The position numbers were made by a program, and so were the translations under genes. Shown piece after piece: positions 25,507-34,660 of a DNA stretch of 64,000 nucleotides. The stretch is from positions 62,001 to 126,000 of the forward strand of contig JBFLYO010000004.1 of the NCBI GenBank assembly GCA_040756745.1. Direction: 5' to 3'. The number at the start of each line of letters is the position of its first letter. Position 1 is the stretch's first letter. Source of the DNA: JBFLYO01 sp040756745 (GTDB lineage: Bacteria; Bacteroidota; Ignavibacteria; UBA10030; UBA6906). Below the pieces are notes generated by a model, which had not been told where the DNA came from, did not search any database, and saw only the letters and a list, made by a program, of their open reading frames with translations.

Positions 25507-28143
25507 ATGACCCGACCATCCGTGTACCCCCTCCTCGCTTCGCTTGTGCTCCTCTTGTGTTGTGTGCATGATCTCCCCGCGGGCACGACGGGGAAAATCG
25601 CCGGTACTGTGACCGATGCCGCATCCAAGGACCCTCTCCCCGGCGTCAGCGTCCTCATCGAGGGGACAAAACTTGGCACCGCGACAGACATTAACGGCCG
25701 CTACGTCATCATCAATATCCCCCCGGGGACCTACACCCTGGCCACGTCGGCCGTCGGGTATCACCCCTCGAAGGTGACGAACGTCCAGGTGTCGGTCGAT
25801 CTCACGACAACCATCGACTTCGCGCTGAAGGAGTCATCCGTCGCGCTGGGAGAAGAAGTGGTCGTGGTGGCGGAACGCCCGATGATCCAGAAAGACCTGA
25901 CCTCATCGTCCGCCAAAGTCAGCGCCGACCAGATCAGGGCGTATCCCGTTGAGGACATCGCCACGCTGGTCAACCTCCAGGCCGGCGTTGTCGAAGGGCA
26001 CTTCAGGGGAGGGCGGCTTGGGGAGGTGCTGTATATGATCGACGGTATCCCGGTCACCGACGCCTACTCGGGTCGATCGGGCGTATCGGCTGAGACCAAC
26101 TCCATCCAGGAGCTCGAGGTCATCAGCGGGACTTTTAACGCGGAGTACGGCCAGGCCCTTTCGGGCGTGGTCAACCAGATCACCAAAGACGGCGGCGAGC
26201 GGTTCGCGGGCGAACTGTCGGTATACATGGGGGATTACATCAGCGCGCACACCGGACTGTTCCGGAACATCAACAAAGTCCGGCCGAACGATGTGTACAA
26301 CATCGAGGGGAACTTCGGAGGTCCGGTGACGTTCCTTCCCGGCGTTTCCTTCTTCCTCTCGGGCCGTCACTATTATAATGATGGCTACCTCTATGGGGAG
26401 CGGACGTTCCTTCCCACCGACTCGTCGAACTTCACGTCGGACAATCCGGCGCAATGGTACATCGGCAAATCGGGGGACGGCAGTTTCGTGCCCTTGAATT
26501 ACGATCGCCGGACGACACTTCAGGGGAAGCTGACGGTTTCACTCTTCGGGACCGACAAGCTCCGCCTCAACTTCCTGCACCAGCGCAACGATTCGCGAGC
26601 GTTCAACCATCTGTACATCTATAACCCCGATGGTATGTACCACAACTACGTGCGCGGGAACCTTGCCAGCCTGAGTTATACGAGCGTCTTCAGCGCTTCC
26701 ACATACCTCGAAGCGAGCGGCGCCTGGTTCAGCAACCGGGAGGACTCGTACGTCTACGAGGATCCCTACGATCCGCGCTTCCCCCCCTATACGAGAAGGC
26801 TTGCCGTGAGCGGGCCTGCATTCTATACTGGCGGAGCCGAAGACCTCCACCTCCATCGTGAGTCTCGGTACCTTTCGGGCAAGATCGATCTGGTCAGCCA
26901 GGCAACCGATGAACACCAGTTCAAGGTCGGCGTCGAGGCGAAGATCCACAGGATCTGGATCCACAATTTCGGCATCCGGAACGACCAGAGCACAGGCTTC
27001 AAGCCACAACCCGTGGAGTTCGGACGGTCGGAGTTCGCCCATACGATCATCCGGCCCCAGCAATATGCAGCGTATGTCCAGGATAAGATGGAGTTCCGTG
27101 ATTTCATCGTGAATGCAGGGGTGAGGTTCGATTATTTCAATCCGCGTGGTTATGTGCTGCTTGAGCAACTCCACCTCGGTCGAAGCCTCCGGCTTGCCCC
27201 CGCGGAGAAGGAGAGCCAAGTCAGCCCCCGCATCGGCATCTCGTATCCCATCACAGACCGGGGCGTCTTGCATCTCTCGTACGGCCACTTCTTCCAGGTC
27301 CCGCAGTTCGACCTGATGTTCCTCAACCCGTCGTATAACCTGAACGCGACCGAGGCGTTCCAGGTGGGGAACCCAGGGCTCAAGTCCCAACGTACCGTTG
27401 CCTATGAGCTCGGCCTGCAGCAGCAGCTCAGCGCTGACATCAAGATGGACGTGACCGGGTTCTACAAGGATTTCCGTAACCTCATCGGCACGGAGATCTT
27501 CGACATTGGGAACGGCAACAAGTATGCGCAGTATGTGAACCGGGACTACGGCAACGCCCGCGGGATCATCATCTCGCTGGAGAAGCGGCACACCCACGGG
27601 TTCTCGGCGACCCTGGACTATACGTTCCAGATCGCGCAGGGAAACGCATCGGATCCGAATTCGGTCTTTCTCGACAATCAAACCGATCCGCCGCGGCAGA
27701 GTCAGAAGCAGCTTGCGCCTCTCGATTGGGACCGGCGGCATTCGTTGAACGTGACGGCGACTATCGGAACGCTGAACGATTTCACTATCACGATCATCGG
27801 CAAGCTGGGCTCGGGGCTACCGTACACGCCCGAGTTCCAGAACCAGCGGACGGGGCTTGTCAACAGCGAGACGCGGCCGACCGTTGTCACGGTCGACCTG
27901 TATGCGACAAAATTCCTGGATTTCTTCGGCGCGCCGCTTAACATCTTTGCCAAGGTCTACAACCTGTTTGATGCGCGCAACGAGCTGGATGTCTTCACGG
28001 ATACAGGACGGGCGGGATACAGCCTGTCCGCAATATACTCCGGCAAGCCCCGTGGCATCAATACAATAGACGAATTTTACATGCGTCCTGAATTTTACTC
28101 CGCTCCCCGGCAGGTCATCGTCGGCCTCGGGGTCACACTCTGA
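25507..28143 (+). CDS. TonB-dependent outer membrane receptor with regulatory-like N-terminal domain
   Basis: ATG 25507 lies after GAGGCGGTG and gives 878 aa. The signal peptide is followed by a carboxypeptidase-regulatory-like domain (about 25-110; GTVTDAASKDPLPGVSVLIEGTK in outline). The plug domain follows (about 125-240; DGIPVTDAYSG, EVISGTFNAEYGQALSGVVNQITKDG in outline), then a beta-barrel to a C-terminal hydrophobic strand (VIVGLGVTL). This is the architecture of SusC-like and related receptors that import large substrates using TonB energy. No SusD gene follows; instead come a 1085-aa exported protein and a PorV/PorQ protein. It is the first of 14 tightly packed genes, so it is probably the glycan uptake channel of this locus. 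Confidence 0.92.
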   Translation: MTRPSVYPLLASLVLLLCCVHDLPAGTTGKIAGTVTDAASKDPLPGVSVLIEGTKLGTATDINGRYVIINIPPGTYTLATSAVGYHPSKVTNVQVSVDLTTTIDFALKESSVALGEEVVVVAERPMIQKDLTSSSAKVSADQIRAYPVEDIATLVNLQAGVVEGHFRGGRLGEVLYMIDGIPVTDAYSGRSGVSAETNSIQELEVISGTFNAEYGQALSGVVNQITKDGGERFAGELSVYMGDYISAHTGLFRNINKVRPNDVYNIEGNFGGPVTFLPGVSFFLSGRHYYNDGYLYGERTFLPTDSSNFTSDNPAQWYIGKSGDGSFVPLNYDRRTTLQGKLTVSLFGTDKLRLNFLHQRNDSRAFNHLYIYNPDGMYHNYVRGNLASLSYTSVFSASTYLEASGAWFSNREDSYVYEDPYDPRFPPYTRRLAVSGPAFYTGGAEDLHLHRESRYLSGKIDLVSQATDEHQFKVGVEAKIHRIWIHNFGIRNDQSTGFKPQPVEFGRSEFAHTIIRPQQYAAYVQDKMEFRDFIVNAGVRFDYFNPRGYVLLEQLHLGRSLRLAPAEKESQVSPRIGISYPITDRGVLHLSYGHFFQVPQFDLMFLNPSYNLNATEAFQVGNPGLKSQRTVAYELGLQQQLSADIKMDVTGFYKDFRNLIGTEIFDIGNGNKYAQYVNRDYGNARGIIISLEKRHTHGFSATLDYTFQIAQGNASDPNSVFLDNQTDPPRQSQKQLAPLDWDRRHSLNVTATIGTLNDFTITIIGKLGSGLPYTPEFQNQRTGLVNSETRPTVVTVDLYATKFLDFFGAPLNIFAKVYNLFDARNELDVFTDTGRAGYSLSAIYSGKPRGINTIDEFYMRPEFYSAPRQVIVGLGVTL

Positions 28144-28150
28144 GTCGTGC

Positions 28151-31100
28151 ATGAAAGGCACCGGTATGTCACGTTCGTTCCGCGCATGCAGGGCAGCCTG
28201 CGCGTTGTGGCTGCTTGTGATCCTGCCGATCATCGCGGAGGCACAGCGGTTCATCGATCCCAACAAGGGGAACATCATCCACACGAAGCGCGGGATCATG
28301 GACGGCAACAACGTGCGGACGATCTTCTTCAACCACGGGGAAGTCGCACACTGGCCCGATCAGCCGTCGGGAGAGTGGCCGAAGGGCACGGGACACACCT
28401 ACGTGGACGGGATCGCCGTCATCGTCCAGGCAGAAACCCGCGACGCGACGGGTGCACTCATCCATCCGCTGGAGACCAACTACCGCGAGTTCATCCGCAA
28501 AGATCCCATCACGGGCATCCCCAGGGGATGGGCGCCTCTGCCCGGCTACGCCAACCCGACGCAGAACCTCCCGGCCATGAGCAACAAGCCGGAGACGTGG
28601 CCTTCGACCTGGCCCGATCGCTGGCTCGACTGGAATGGGTTGTGGAATGGCTTCTTCGGACGCGGAGTGCTGAATGCGGATATCGAAACGTATTTCCGGA
28701 TGGACGATTCGCCCGACAAGCAGTACCGATATTACCCTGACCCGGTGGACACAACCCGAGGGGGGCTTGGCCTCCAGGTCGCCACACGCGGCTTTCAATG
28801 GTCTCAGGTCCTGGCCGCTGACGTGATCTTCTGGTACTACGAGATCACGAACATCGCGAAGCAGGACTACACGAGAACGGTGTTTGCTCAGTACGTTGAC
28901 TGGGGGATCGGGGGGAACCAGGATTCAAGCGACGACCGCGGTCTTTTCGATACGGAGCTCGACATCGCTTATGCGTTCGACGGCGACGGCATCGGCCAGC
29001 CGGGGAACTGGGTGCCAGTGGGTTTTGCCGGATACGCATTCCTCGAGAGTCCGGGCATCGCGGTCAACGGCATCGATGACGATGCAGACGGGATCGTCGA
29101 TGAGGTGCGTGACAACGACGCCGGGATGCTGGTCAGCGGGCCGCAAAACGTGATTGCTGCCATGCAGTCGCGTTACAACGTCCAAAAATTCCTGGCGTTC
29201 TACTCCTATGACGACGTGGACGAAATCCCCGCCGTGCAGCAGGGCTACTGGTGGACCGGCGACGAGAACATGAACTGGCGTGGATTCACCGACCTGAACA
29301 GCAACGGCGTCTGGGATGAGGGCGAGCCGTTGAATGACGACGTGGGCACCGACGGCCTCGGACTGTTTGATGCGGCGTACGACGGCCCCGATCCTGACGG
29401 TTCGCAGGGGGACGGGAAGCCAGAACAGGGGGAACCGGAGTTCGGCATCCTCGACAAGGACGAGTCGGACCAGATCGGGCTGACCGGGTTCAACATCTTC
29501 CCAGTGCACTTTTACGAGCTGCACAACGACGAGCAGAACTGGGACGTGCTGACGACGCCGATTGATACCACGGGCTTCCAGCAGCTGAATGACGTCAATC
29601 TTGGCATGTATTTCTCCGCCGGCGCCCGGCAACAGGGGGGATTCCCGGGCAACCTCTTCCCGCTGCGGCAGGGGGCAACCGAACGGTTTTCGATGGCGTT
29701 GTTGTTCGGCAACGATCGTGACGATCTGGTGAGAAGGAAGAAAACGGTCCAGCAGATCTACAACGCCAACTACCGGTTTGCCAAACCTCCGGATCTTCCC
29801 CGGGTGACCGCGGTTCCAGGTGACCGCCGCGTGACGCTCTACTGGGACGACCGGGCGGAGGACTCCTATGACCCATTCCTGCGCGAACACGATTTCGAGG
29901 GGTACCGGGTATATAAGAGTACTGACCCGAATTTCCTCGAAGCCCTGGTCATCACCGACGCGTACGGCAAGAAGACGTACCGCAAGCCGATCGCACAATT
30001 CGATCTGAAGGACGGAAAGAAGGGGCTGCACCCGATCGACGTCAACGGGGTCAAGTTTGACATCGGTAACGACACCGGGCTGCGCCATACTTTTGTCGAC
30101 ACCGACGTGCAGAACGGACAACCCTATTACTACGCAATCGTCTCATATGACTACGGGCTGGTCACCCGAACCCCACAGGGGGAGCTGGATGGCATCGCGC
30201 CTTCGGAGTGTACCAGCATCCTGGATGTTGACATCAACGGAAATGTGAAAACCGACATCAACACGGCTGTTGCGATTCCGCGCGCACCTGCCGCGGGATA
30301 CCTGGCACCGGGGATTGACGGAACGATCCTGCACTCCGGTCCCGGCACGGGGCGGCTCGATGTGACAGTGCTCAATCCGGATTCGTTGAAAGACGGCCAC
30401 AGATACGGGATTGTGTTTGAGAACACCGGTCCATTCCAGAACGATCCCTCTCCGTCCTTTACGTTCACCGACGAGACTGCCGGTCGCGTGTTGATTGCAG
30501 GCAGAAAAGTCATCGCGGTCGGAGAGGAAACTCCGATTACCGATGGGTTGATCGGATACATTTACAACGACTCAACCGTCGACGTCAATCAGAACAGAAC
30601 GCAGTGGAACGCCGGCGGCCCGAACCTCATCGCGAGAGTCGCGCTCGACCAGAGTGGAGGGTTCACGCTGCTGAACGTCCGTTATCCCGCGGACTTTGAG
30701 CTGCGGTTCACCGCGTCGCCTGCCGACACGTCGGTCGGGGGGCTCTTCTTCGGCTGCCCCCCGGCCAAGCCTGTGCCGTTCACGGTCTGGAACACAACGG
30801 AAAACAGAAAGGCGCCGTTCATCTTCTATGACACGGATAACGACGGCACGTTCAGCGTGGGTGACCGGGTGATCATGGCGTACGGCGACAGCCTGGGGAA
30901 ACCGCCGGTTGCCGGGAATTACCGGAGCACGTGGAGCATCCGGCTCTTCGTGGACTCCACGGCCGGCACGCCGAAGGTTCCCGTCCCCGGCGATGTGTTG
31001 ACGATCGTAACGACGAAACCCTTCCGGACCGGTGAGGCGTTTCAATTTACCGTGCGCGGCGCCGCGACCAGCACCGAAAAGGCCAGGTCGGACCTCGACA

Positions 31101-31408
31101 AGATCGCAGTGGTTCCGAATCCTTACGTCGGTGCGGCATCCTGGGAGCCCCCGACGCTGTTCCGGGCGGGGAGGGGGGACCGCCGGATCTACTTCACCAA
31201 TCTTCCGGCGCGGTGCACCATCAGAATCTACACAGTGCGGGGATTCCTGGTGCAGACCCTGGAACATGACGCAACGGCGGCGAATGGGCAGGAACCGTGG
31301 AATCTCGTCAGCAAGGATGGGATGGACGTCGCCTACGGTGTCTACGTCTTCCACGTGGATGCACCGGGCATTGGCGAAAAGATCGGGCGTTTTGCGCTGA
31401 TCAAATAA
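28151..31408 (+). CDS. Large exported protein with Asp-rich loops and degenerate sorting-type C-terminus
   Basis: This 1085-aa protein starts 7 nt after the TonB receptor (ATG 28151; ATG 28166 is possible) and has a signal peptide ending IIAEAQ. Several Asp/Asn/Gly-rich loops look calcium-binding or thrombospondin-3-like: GIDDDADGIVDE, DLNSNGVWDEGE and DTDNDGTFSVGD. The middle has an FnIII-like segment (PRVTAVPGDRRVTLYWDD... GYRVYKSTD). The C-terminus (VVPNPYVGAASWEP, RIYFTNLPARCTIRIYT, VYVFHV, GRFALIK) resembles the end of T9SS sorting domains without the NPFNP signature. No enzymatic motif is seen. Sitting between receptor and PorV/PorQ protein, it could be a surface lipoprotein-like substrate binder replacing SusD; this is inference. 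A paralogue ends at position 47. Confidence 0.8.
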   Translation: MKGTGMSRSFRACRAACALWLLVILPIIAEAQRFIDPNKGNIIHTKRGIMDGNNVRTIFFNHGEVAHWPDQPSGEWPKGTGHTYVDGIAVIVQAETRDATGALIHPLETNYREFIRKDPITGIPRGWAPLPGYANPTQNLPAMSNKPETWPSTWPDRWLDWNGLWNGFFGRGVLNADIETYFRMDDSPDKQYRYYPDPVDTTRGGLGLQVATRGFQWSQVLAADVIFWYYEITNIAKQDYTRTVFAQYVDWGIGGNQDSSDDRGLFDTELDIAYAFDGDGIGQPGNWVPVGFAGYAFLESPGIAVNGIDDDADGIVDEVRDNDAGMLVSGPQNVIAAMQSRYNVQKFLAFYSYDDVDEIPAVQQGYWWTGDENMNWRGFTDLNSNGVWDEGEPLNDDVGTDGLGLFDAAYDGPDPDGSQGDGKPEQGEPEFGILDKDESDQIGLTGFNIFPVHFYELHNDEQNWDVLTTPIDTTGFQQLNDVNLGMYFSAGARQQGGFPGNLFPLRQGATERFSMALLFGNDRDDLVRRKKTVQQIYNANYRFAKPPDLPRVTAVPGDRRVTLYWDDRAEDSYDPFLREHDFEGYRVYKSTDPNFLEALVITDAYGKKTYRKPIAQFDLKDGKKGLHPIDVNGVKFDIGNDTGLRHTFVDTDVQNGQPYYYAIVSYDYGLVTRTPQGELDGIAPSECTSILDVDINGNVKTDINTAVAIPRAPAAGYLAPGIDGTILHSGPGTGRLDVTVLNPDSLKDGHRYGIVFENTGPFQNDPSPSFTFTDETAGRVLIAGRKVIAVGEETPITDGLIGYIYNDSTVDVNQNRTQWNAGGPNLIARVALDQSGGFTLLNVRYPADFELRFTASPADTSVGGLFFGCPPAKPVPFTVWNTTENRKAPFIFYDTDNDGTFSVGDRVIMAYGDSLGKPPVAGNYRSTWSIRLFVDSTAGTPKVPVPGDVLTIVTTKPFRTGEAFQFTVRGAATSTEKARSDLDKIAVVPNPYVGAASWEPPTLFRAGRGDRRIYFTNLPARCTIRIYTVRGFLVQTLEHDATAANGQEPWNLVSKDGMDVAYGVYVFHVDAPGIGEKIGRFALIK

Positions 31409-31427
31409 TGCGTAAGGAGATACGGGC

Positions 31428-32462
31428 GTGACCAGGTCACTGGTGATGGCGTTCTGTGTGCTGACGCTCACCGCGCAGGCGGCGGGGCAATTCCTCGGCC
31501 GCAACGTATCGAAGGTCGGCACCACGGCCGCGACCTTCCTCGAGATCCCCGTTGGCGCACGTGCGCTTGGCATGGGGGGGGCGTTTGTCGGAACCTCCGA
31601 CGACGTGACAAGTCTCTACTGGAATCCGGCGGGCATGGCCCGGCTGATTTACCGCGAAGCCGTGTTCACCCACACCAACTGGATCGCGGACATGAGATTC
31701 GATTATGCCGCGGTCGCGGTTCCTTTGGTGGAATTCGGCTCGCTTGGGCTCAGCTTTACCTCGCTCGCAATGGACGATATGCCCGTGACAACAGTGGACC
31801 GGCCGGAGGGAACGGGAGAGATGTTCAGCGCGGGAAGTTTCGCCGTCGGCGTTCACTACGCGCGAAACCTCTCCGAGAAGTTCTCCATCGGCTTCACGGC
31901 GAAGTATATCGCCGAACGTATCTGGGACATGAAATCGGAAGCGTTTGCGATCGACGTCGGGACGCTCTTCACGACCGAGTTCCTGAACGGAATGCGGATC
32001 GGGGCGTCGATTTCCAACTTTGGCACGGACATGCAACTGAGCGGGCGCGACACGCGGACGTTCCACTCGGTCGATCCCACCAAGCTTGGAAGCAACGATC
32101 AGATCCCGCAGAACATCGAAATGGACAGTTGGCATCTGCCGCTCAATTTCCAATTCGGTATCGCAATTGACGCTGTCAGATCGGAGGAACACCTGCTGAC
32201 CATCGCGGCGGATGCCCTCCATCCGGCGGACAACTATGAGAGCATGAACGTGGGGATGGAATACGGTTTTCAGAACATCTTCTTTGTCCGTGCGGGGTAT
32301 CAATCGCTCTTCCTGACGGACGGCGAGGGCGGGGTCTCGGCGGGCGGCGGGGTGCTTGCCGACCTGTTCGGGGGGGATATGAAAGCGCGGTTTGATTATG
32401 CCTACAGCGACTTCGGACGTCTTCAGGGGATCCATGTCTTTGCGGTTTCCGTTCTCTTCTGA
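31428..32462 (+). CDS. PorV/PorQ family outer membrane protein
   Basis: This is a 344-aa paralogue of the protein at 54-1091. GTG 31428 lies ten bases after AAGGAG. After the signal peptide come GTTAATFLEIPVGARALGMGGAFVG and SLYWNPAGMARL in the conserved positions, then barrel-type strands and a terminal hydrophobic-aromatic strand (FAVSVLF). Both copies share ...DYAYSDFGRL near the end. PorV and PorQ help move T9SS substrates to the cell surface; here it may serve this locus. A run of eight G (31574-31581) lies in the MGGA codons. The next gene, a sugar-binding protein, starts 3 nt after the stop. Confidence 0.85.
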   Translation: MTRSLVMAFCVLTLTAQAAGQFLGRNVSKVGTTAATFLEIPVGARALGMGGAFVGTSDDVTSLYWNPAGMARLIYREAVFTHTNWIADMRFDYAAVAVPLVEFGSLGLSFTSLAMDDMPVTTVDRPEGTGEMFSAGSFAVGVHYARNLSEKFSIGFTAKYIAERIWDMKSEAFAIDVGTLFTTEFLNGMRIGASISNFGTDMQLSGRDTRTFHSVDPTKLGSNDQIPQNIEMDSWHLPLNFQFGIAIDAVRSEEHLLTIAADALHPADNYESMNVGMEYGFQNIFFVRAGYQSLFLTDGEGGVSAGGGVLADLFGGDMKARFDYAYSDFGRLQGIHVFAVSVLF

Positions 32463-32465
32463 TCC

Positions 32466-33773
32466 ATGAGGCGGGCGCTGCGGTGTGGTGCCCGGCTCGC
32501 GGCGGCGTGCATGCTGGCGTGGGGGTGTGGGGAGCGAAGGGGAATGCCGACAGCGGGCGGAGAGATCGAATTGACCTACTGGCCGGCCCCCAACCAGCAG
32601 GAGGTCCAGCTGGCCGATACACTCGTCAGTCTCTGGAACCTGCTCCACCCCGACATACGCGTCAGGATGCAGGCGATTCCCGTGAGCCAGTCCACGGAAG
32701 AGGTGCTTCTTGCCGCGATTGCGGGCAAAACCACGCCGGACATCTGCTCGAACATCTGGCCCGGCGCGCTTCACGAATACACGCAGGCCGGTGGACTCCT
32801 TCCGCTCGACCGTTTTCCGGGCTTCGACTCACTTGCGCGGCGGCGGATCCCTCCTGATCTCCTCGCCACATTTCGCAGCGGCGACGGCCACTGGTACCAG
32901 CTCCCCTGGAAGACCAACCCGGTGATGATGTTCTACAACCGCCGGCTCTTCGAAGAAGCCGGCGTCACCCAGGTCCCGAGGACGTACTCCGAGTATCTCG
33001 CCGCCGGGGCGAAGGTTTCCCGCGATACGAACAGCGACGGCCAGATCGATGTCTGGATGGGAGAGCGGGACATCAGGCCCCTTTGGTGGCAGCGGCTTTT
33101 TGATTTCTTCCCTTTCTATATTGCAGCTTCGGGAGGGAAGACGCTCCTGCAGGACAACAAGGTGTCGTTTGGCGATCGTCGCGCAGAGGAGGTCTTCGGC
33201 TTCTTCCAGCAGTGCTATGAGCGGCGGCTCTTTCCCCGGACGTACTTTCAGGGAGGGGATCCCTTTCTGCTCGAAAAGAAGGCCACCCATTTCGCCGGCC
33301 CATGGCAGATCGCCACTATGGAGAAGTTCGCACGGCATCTCCGGTACGGCATCAGCCCGCTGCCCGTCCCCGATGACTGCTCTGGACCAGTATACACGTC
33401 GGGGGACTACAAGAATATCGCGATCTTCAACACGACCGCGCATCCCGAAGCGGCGTGGGCGTTCGTCGCCTTCATGGTCAGCGCGGACCACGACAGGCTC
33501 CTCCTGGAATTGTGCAATCAGATCCCCGTGCGGGGCGACCTCCTTGAGAATCCGGTGTTCGCAGAGTACTTCCGCGGGAATCCGCTCATGGTTACCTTCG
33601 CTGAGCAGTCGCTGCACAGCCGGAGTGTCGATGCAGCCCCCGACCTCAAGGAGATCCTTGACGGGATCTCTCAGGAGTATGAGATGTGCGCGGTCTACGG
33701 GAAGAAATCGCCTGCTGAAGCGGTGCGCGACGCAGTGCGCCGGGCAGAGATGATCATCAGGTGGAACCAATGA
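32466..33773 (+). CDS. ABC transporter sugar-binding lipoprotein (family 1 extracellular solute-binding)
   Basis: This 435-aa protein carries a lipoprotein signal with lipobox AWGC (Cys21). It shows the family 1 solute-binding pattern: ELTYWPAPN at the start of the mature part, TPDICSNIWPGALHEYTQAG, LPWKTNPVMMFYNRRLFEEAGV, GPWQIATME and a C-terminal AWAFVAFMVS segment. These proteins capture mono- or oligosaccharides in the periplasm for an ABC importer. The TGA stop overlaps the ATG of the first permease (ATGA), and the PorV/PorQ gene is 3 nt upstream. Thus outer and inner membrane uptake genes share one transcript. Confidence 0.92.
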   Translation: MRRALRCGARLAAACMLAWGCGERRGMPTAGGEIELTYWPAPNQQEVQLADTLVSLWNLLHPDIRVRMQAIPVSQSTEEVLLAAIAGKTTPDICSNIWPGALHEYTQAGGLLPLDRFPGFDSLARRRIPPDLLATFRSGDGHWYQLPWKTNPVMMFYNRRLFEEAGVTQVPRTYSEYLAAGAKVSRDTNSDGQIDVWMGERDIRPLWWQRLFDFFPFYIAASGGKTLLQDNKVSFGDRRAEEVFGFFQQCYERRLFPRTYFQGGDPFLLEKKATHFAGPWQIATMEKFARHLRYGISPLPVPDDCSGPVYTSGDYKNIAIFNTTAHPEAAWAFVAFMVSADHDRLLLELCNQIPVRGDLLENPVFAEYFRGNPLMVTFAEQSLHSRSVDAAPDLKEILDGISQEYEMCAVYGKKSPAEAVRDAVRRAEMIIRWNQ

Positions 33774-34660
33774 GATTCGCCGTGGGAGGACATCGCGGCA
33801 GGAGGTCCGTTGCCGGGAATGGGTACCTCTTCTCGCTCCCGTACGTCGTCTTCTTCCTTGCCTTCGTGGCGTACCCTCTCACGTTCTCTTTCATCCTTGT
33901 GTTTCATCGCTGGAACATCGTCACGCCGATGGAGTGGATTGGGGTGGGGAACTTCGCCCGGCTCTTCCGCGATCCGCTGTTTTACAGGACGCTCGGGAAC
34001 ACGCTGCTGTTCCTGCTCATTCATATCCCGTTGCAACTGGTGATCGCCCTGGGGTTCGCGCTCCTCTTGAACACGCACGTCAGGTTCAGGGGATTCTTAA
34101 GGGCGCTCTACTTTCTTCCGGTGGTGGTGTCGGGGGTGGCGGTGACGATCCTCTGGCAGCAGCTCTATTCGTACGATTACGGGGTGTTGAACAGCATGCT
34201 GACCGCGCTCGGACTGCCGGCCGTCCCCTGGCTGGTCGATGCGGCATGGGCGATGCCCTCCATCGCGGTCATGGCGACCTGGAAGAATGCGGGAATTTAC
34301 ATCGTGCTCTTTCTCGTCGGCCTGCAAAACATCCCGGCGGAGCTGTACGAGGCGGCGAGTCTGGATGGCGCGGGCCGCAGGCGGCAGTTCTTGCACATTA
34401 CGCTCCCACAGTTGAACTCCACGATTGTCATCATCGTCGTCCTGTCGACGATCGGGGGGTTCTCGCTGTTCATTGAGCCGTACGTGCTGACGGGCGGTGG
34501 ACCAATGCAGAGCACACTTTCCGGGATGCTGTATATCTATAACCAGGCATTTTACTTCAACCATATGGGGTACGCGGCGACGCTCGGGTTCGCATTTGCG
34601 CTGGTGATCCTCGGCGTCGTGCTGGTCCAGCGGCGTCTCATTGCGACGGAGCAGGCATGA
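33770..34660 (+). CDS. ABC sugar transporter permease (MalF/UgpA-type)
   Basis: ATG 33770 overlaps the binding-protein stop (ATGA); GTG 33761 is a weaker option. The product has 296 aa with six predicted transmembrane segments, beginning LFSLPYVVFFLAFVAYPLTF. The EAA loop that contacts the ATPase is YEAASLDGAGRRRQFLHITLPQL. This is the MalF/UgpA class of carbohydrate permease, one half of the inner membrane channel. Its TGA overlaps the next permease start. Confidence 0.93.
   Translation: MRFAVGGHRGRRSVAGNGYLFSLPYVVFFLAFVAYPLTFSFILVFHRWNIVTPMEWIGVGNFARLFRDPLFYRTLGNTLLFLLIHIPLQLVIALGFALLLNTHVRFRGFLRALYFLPVVVSGVAVTILWQQLYSYDYGVLNSMLTALGLPAVPWLVDAAWAMPSIAVMATWKNAGIYIVLFLVGLQNIPAELYEAASLDGAGRRRQFLHITLPQLNSTIVIIVVLSTIGGFSLFIEPYVLTGGGPMQSTLSGMLYIYNQAFYFNHMGYAATLGFAFALVILGVVLVQRRLIATEQA

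Noticed and set aside
26539..27741. 400-codon minus-strand open frame inside the TonB receptor gene
   Set aside because: It is antisense to barrel-coding sequence with clear TonB receptor motifs; no independent coding signal.
31437..32774. 445-codon minus-strand open frame across the PorV/PorQ and binding-protein genes
   Set aside because: It covers the antisense of two well-supported genes and has no motif or ribosome-binding site.
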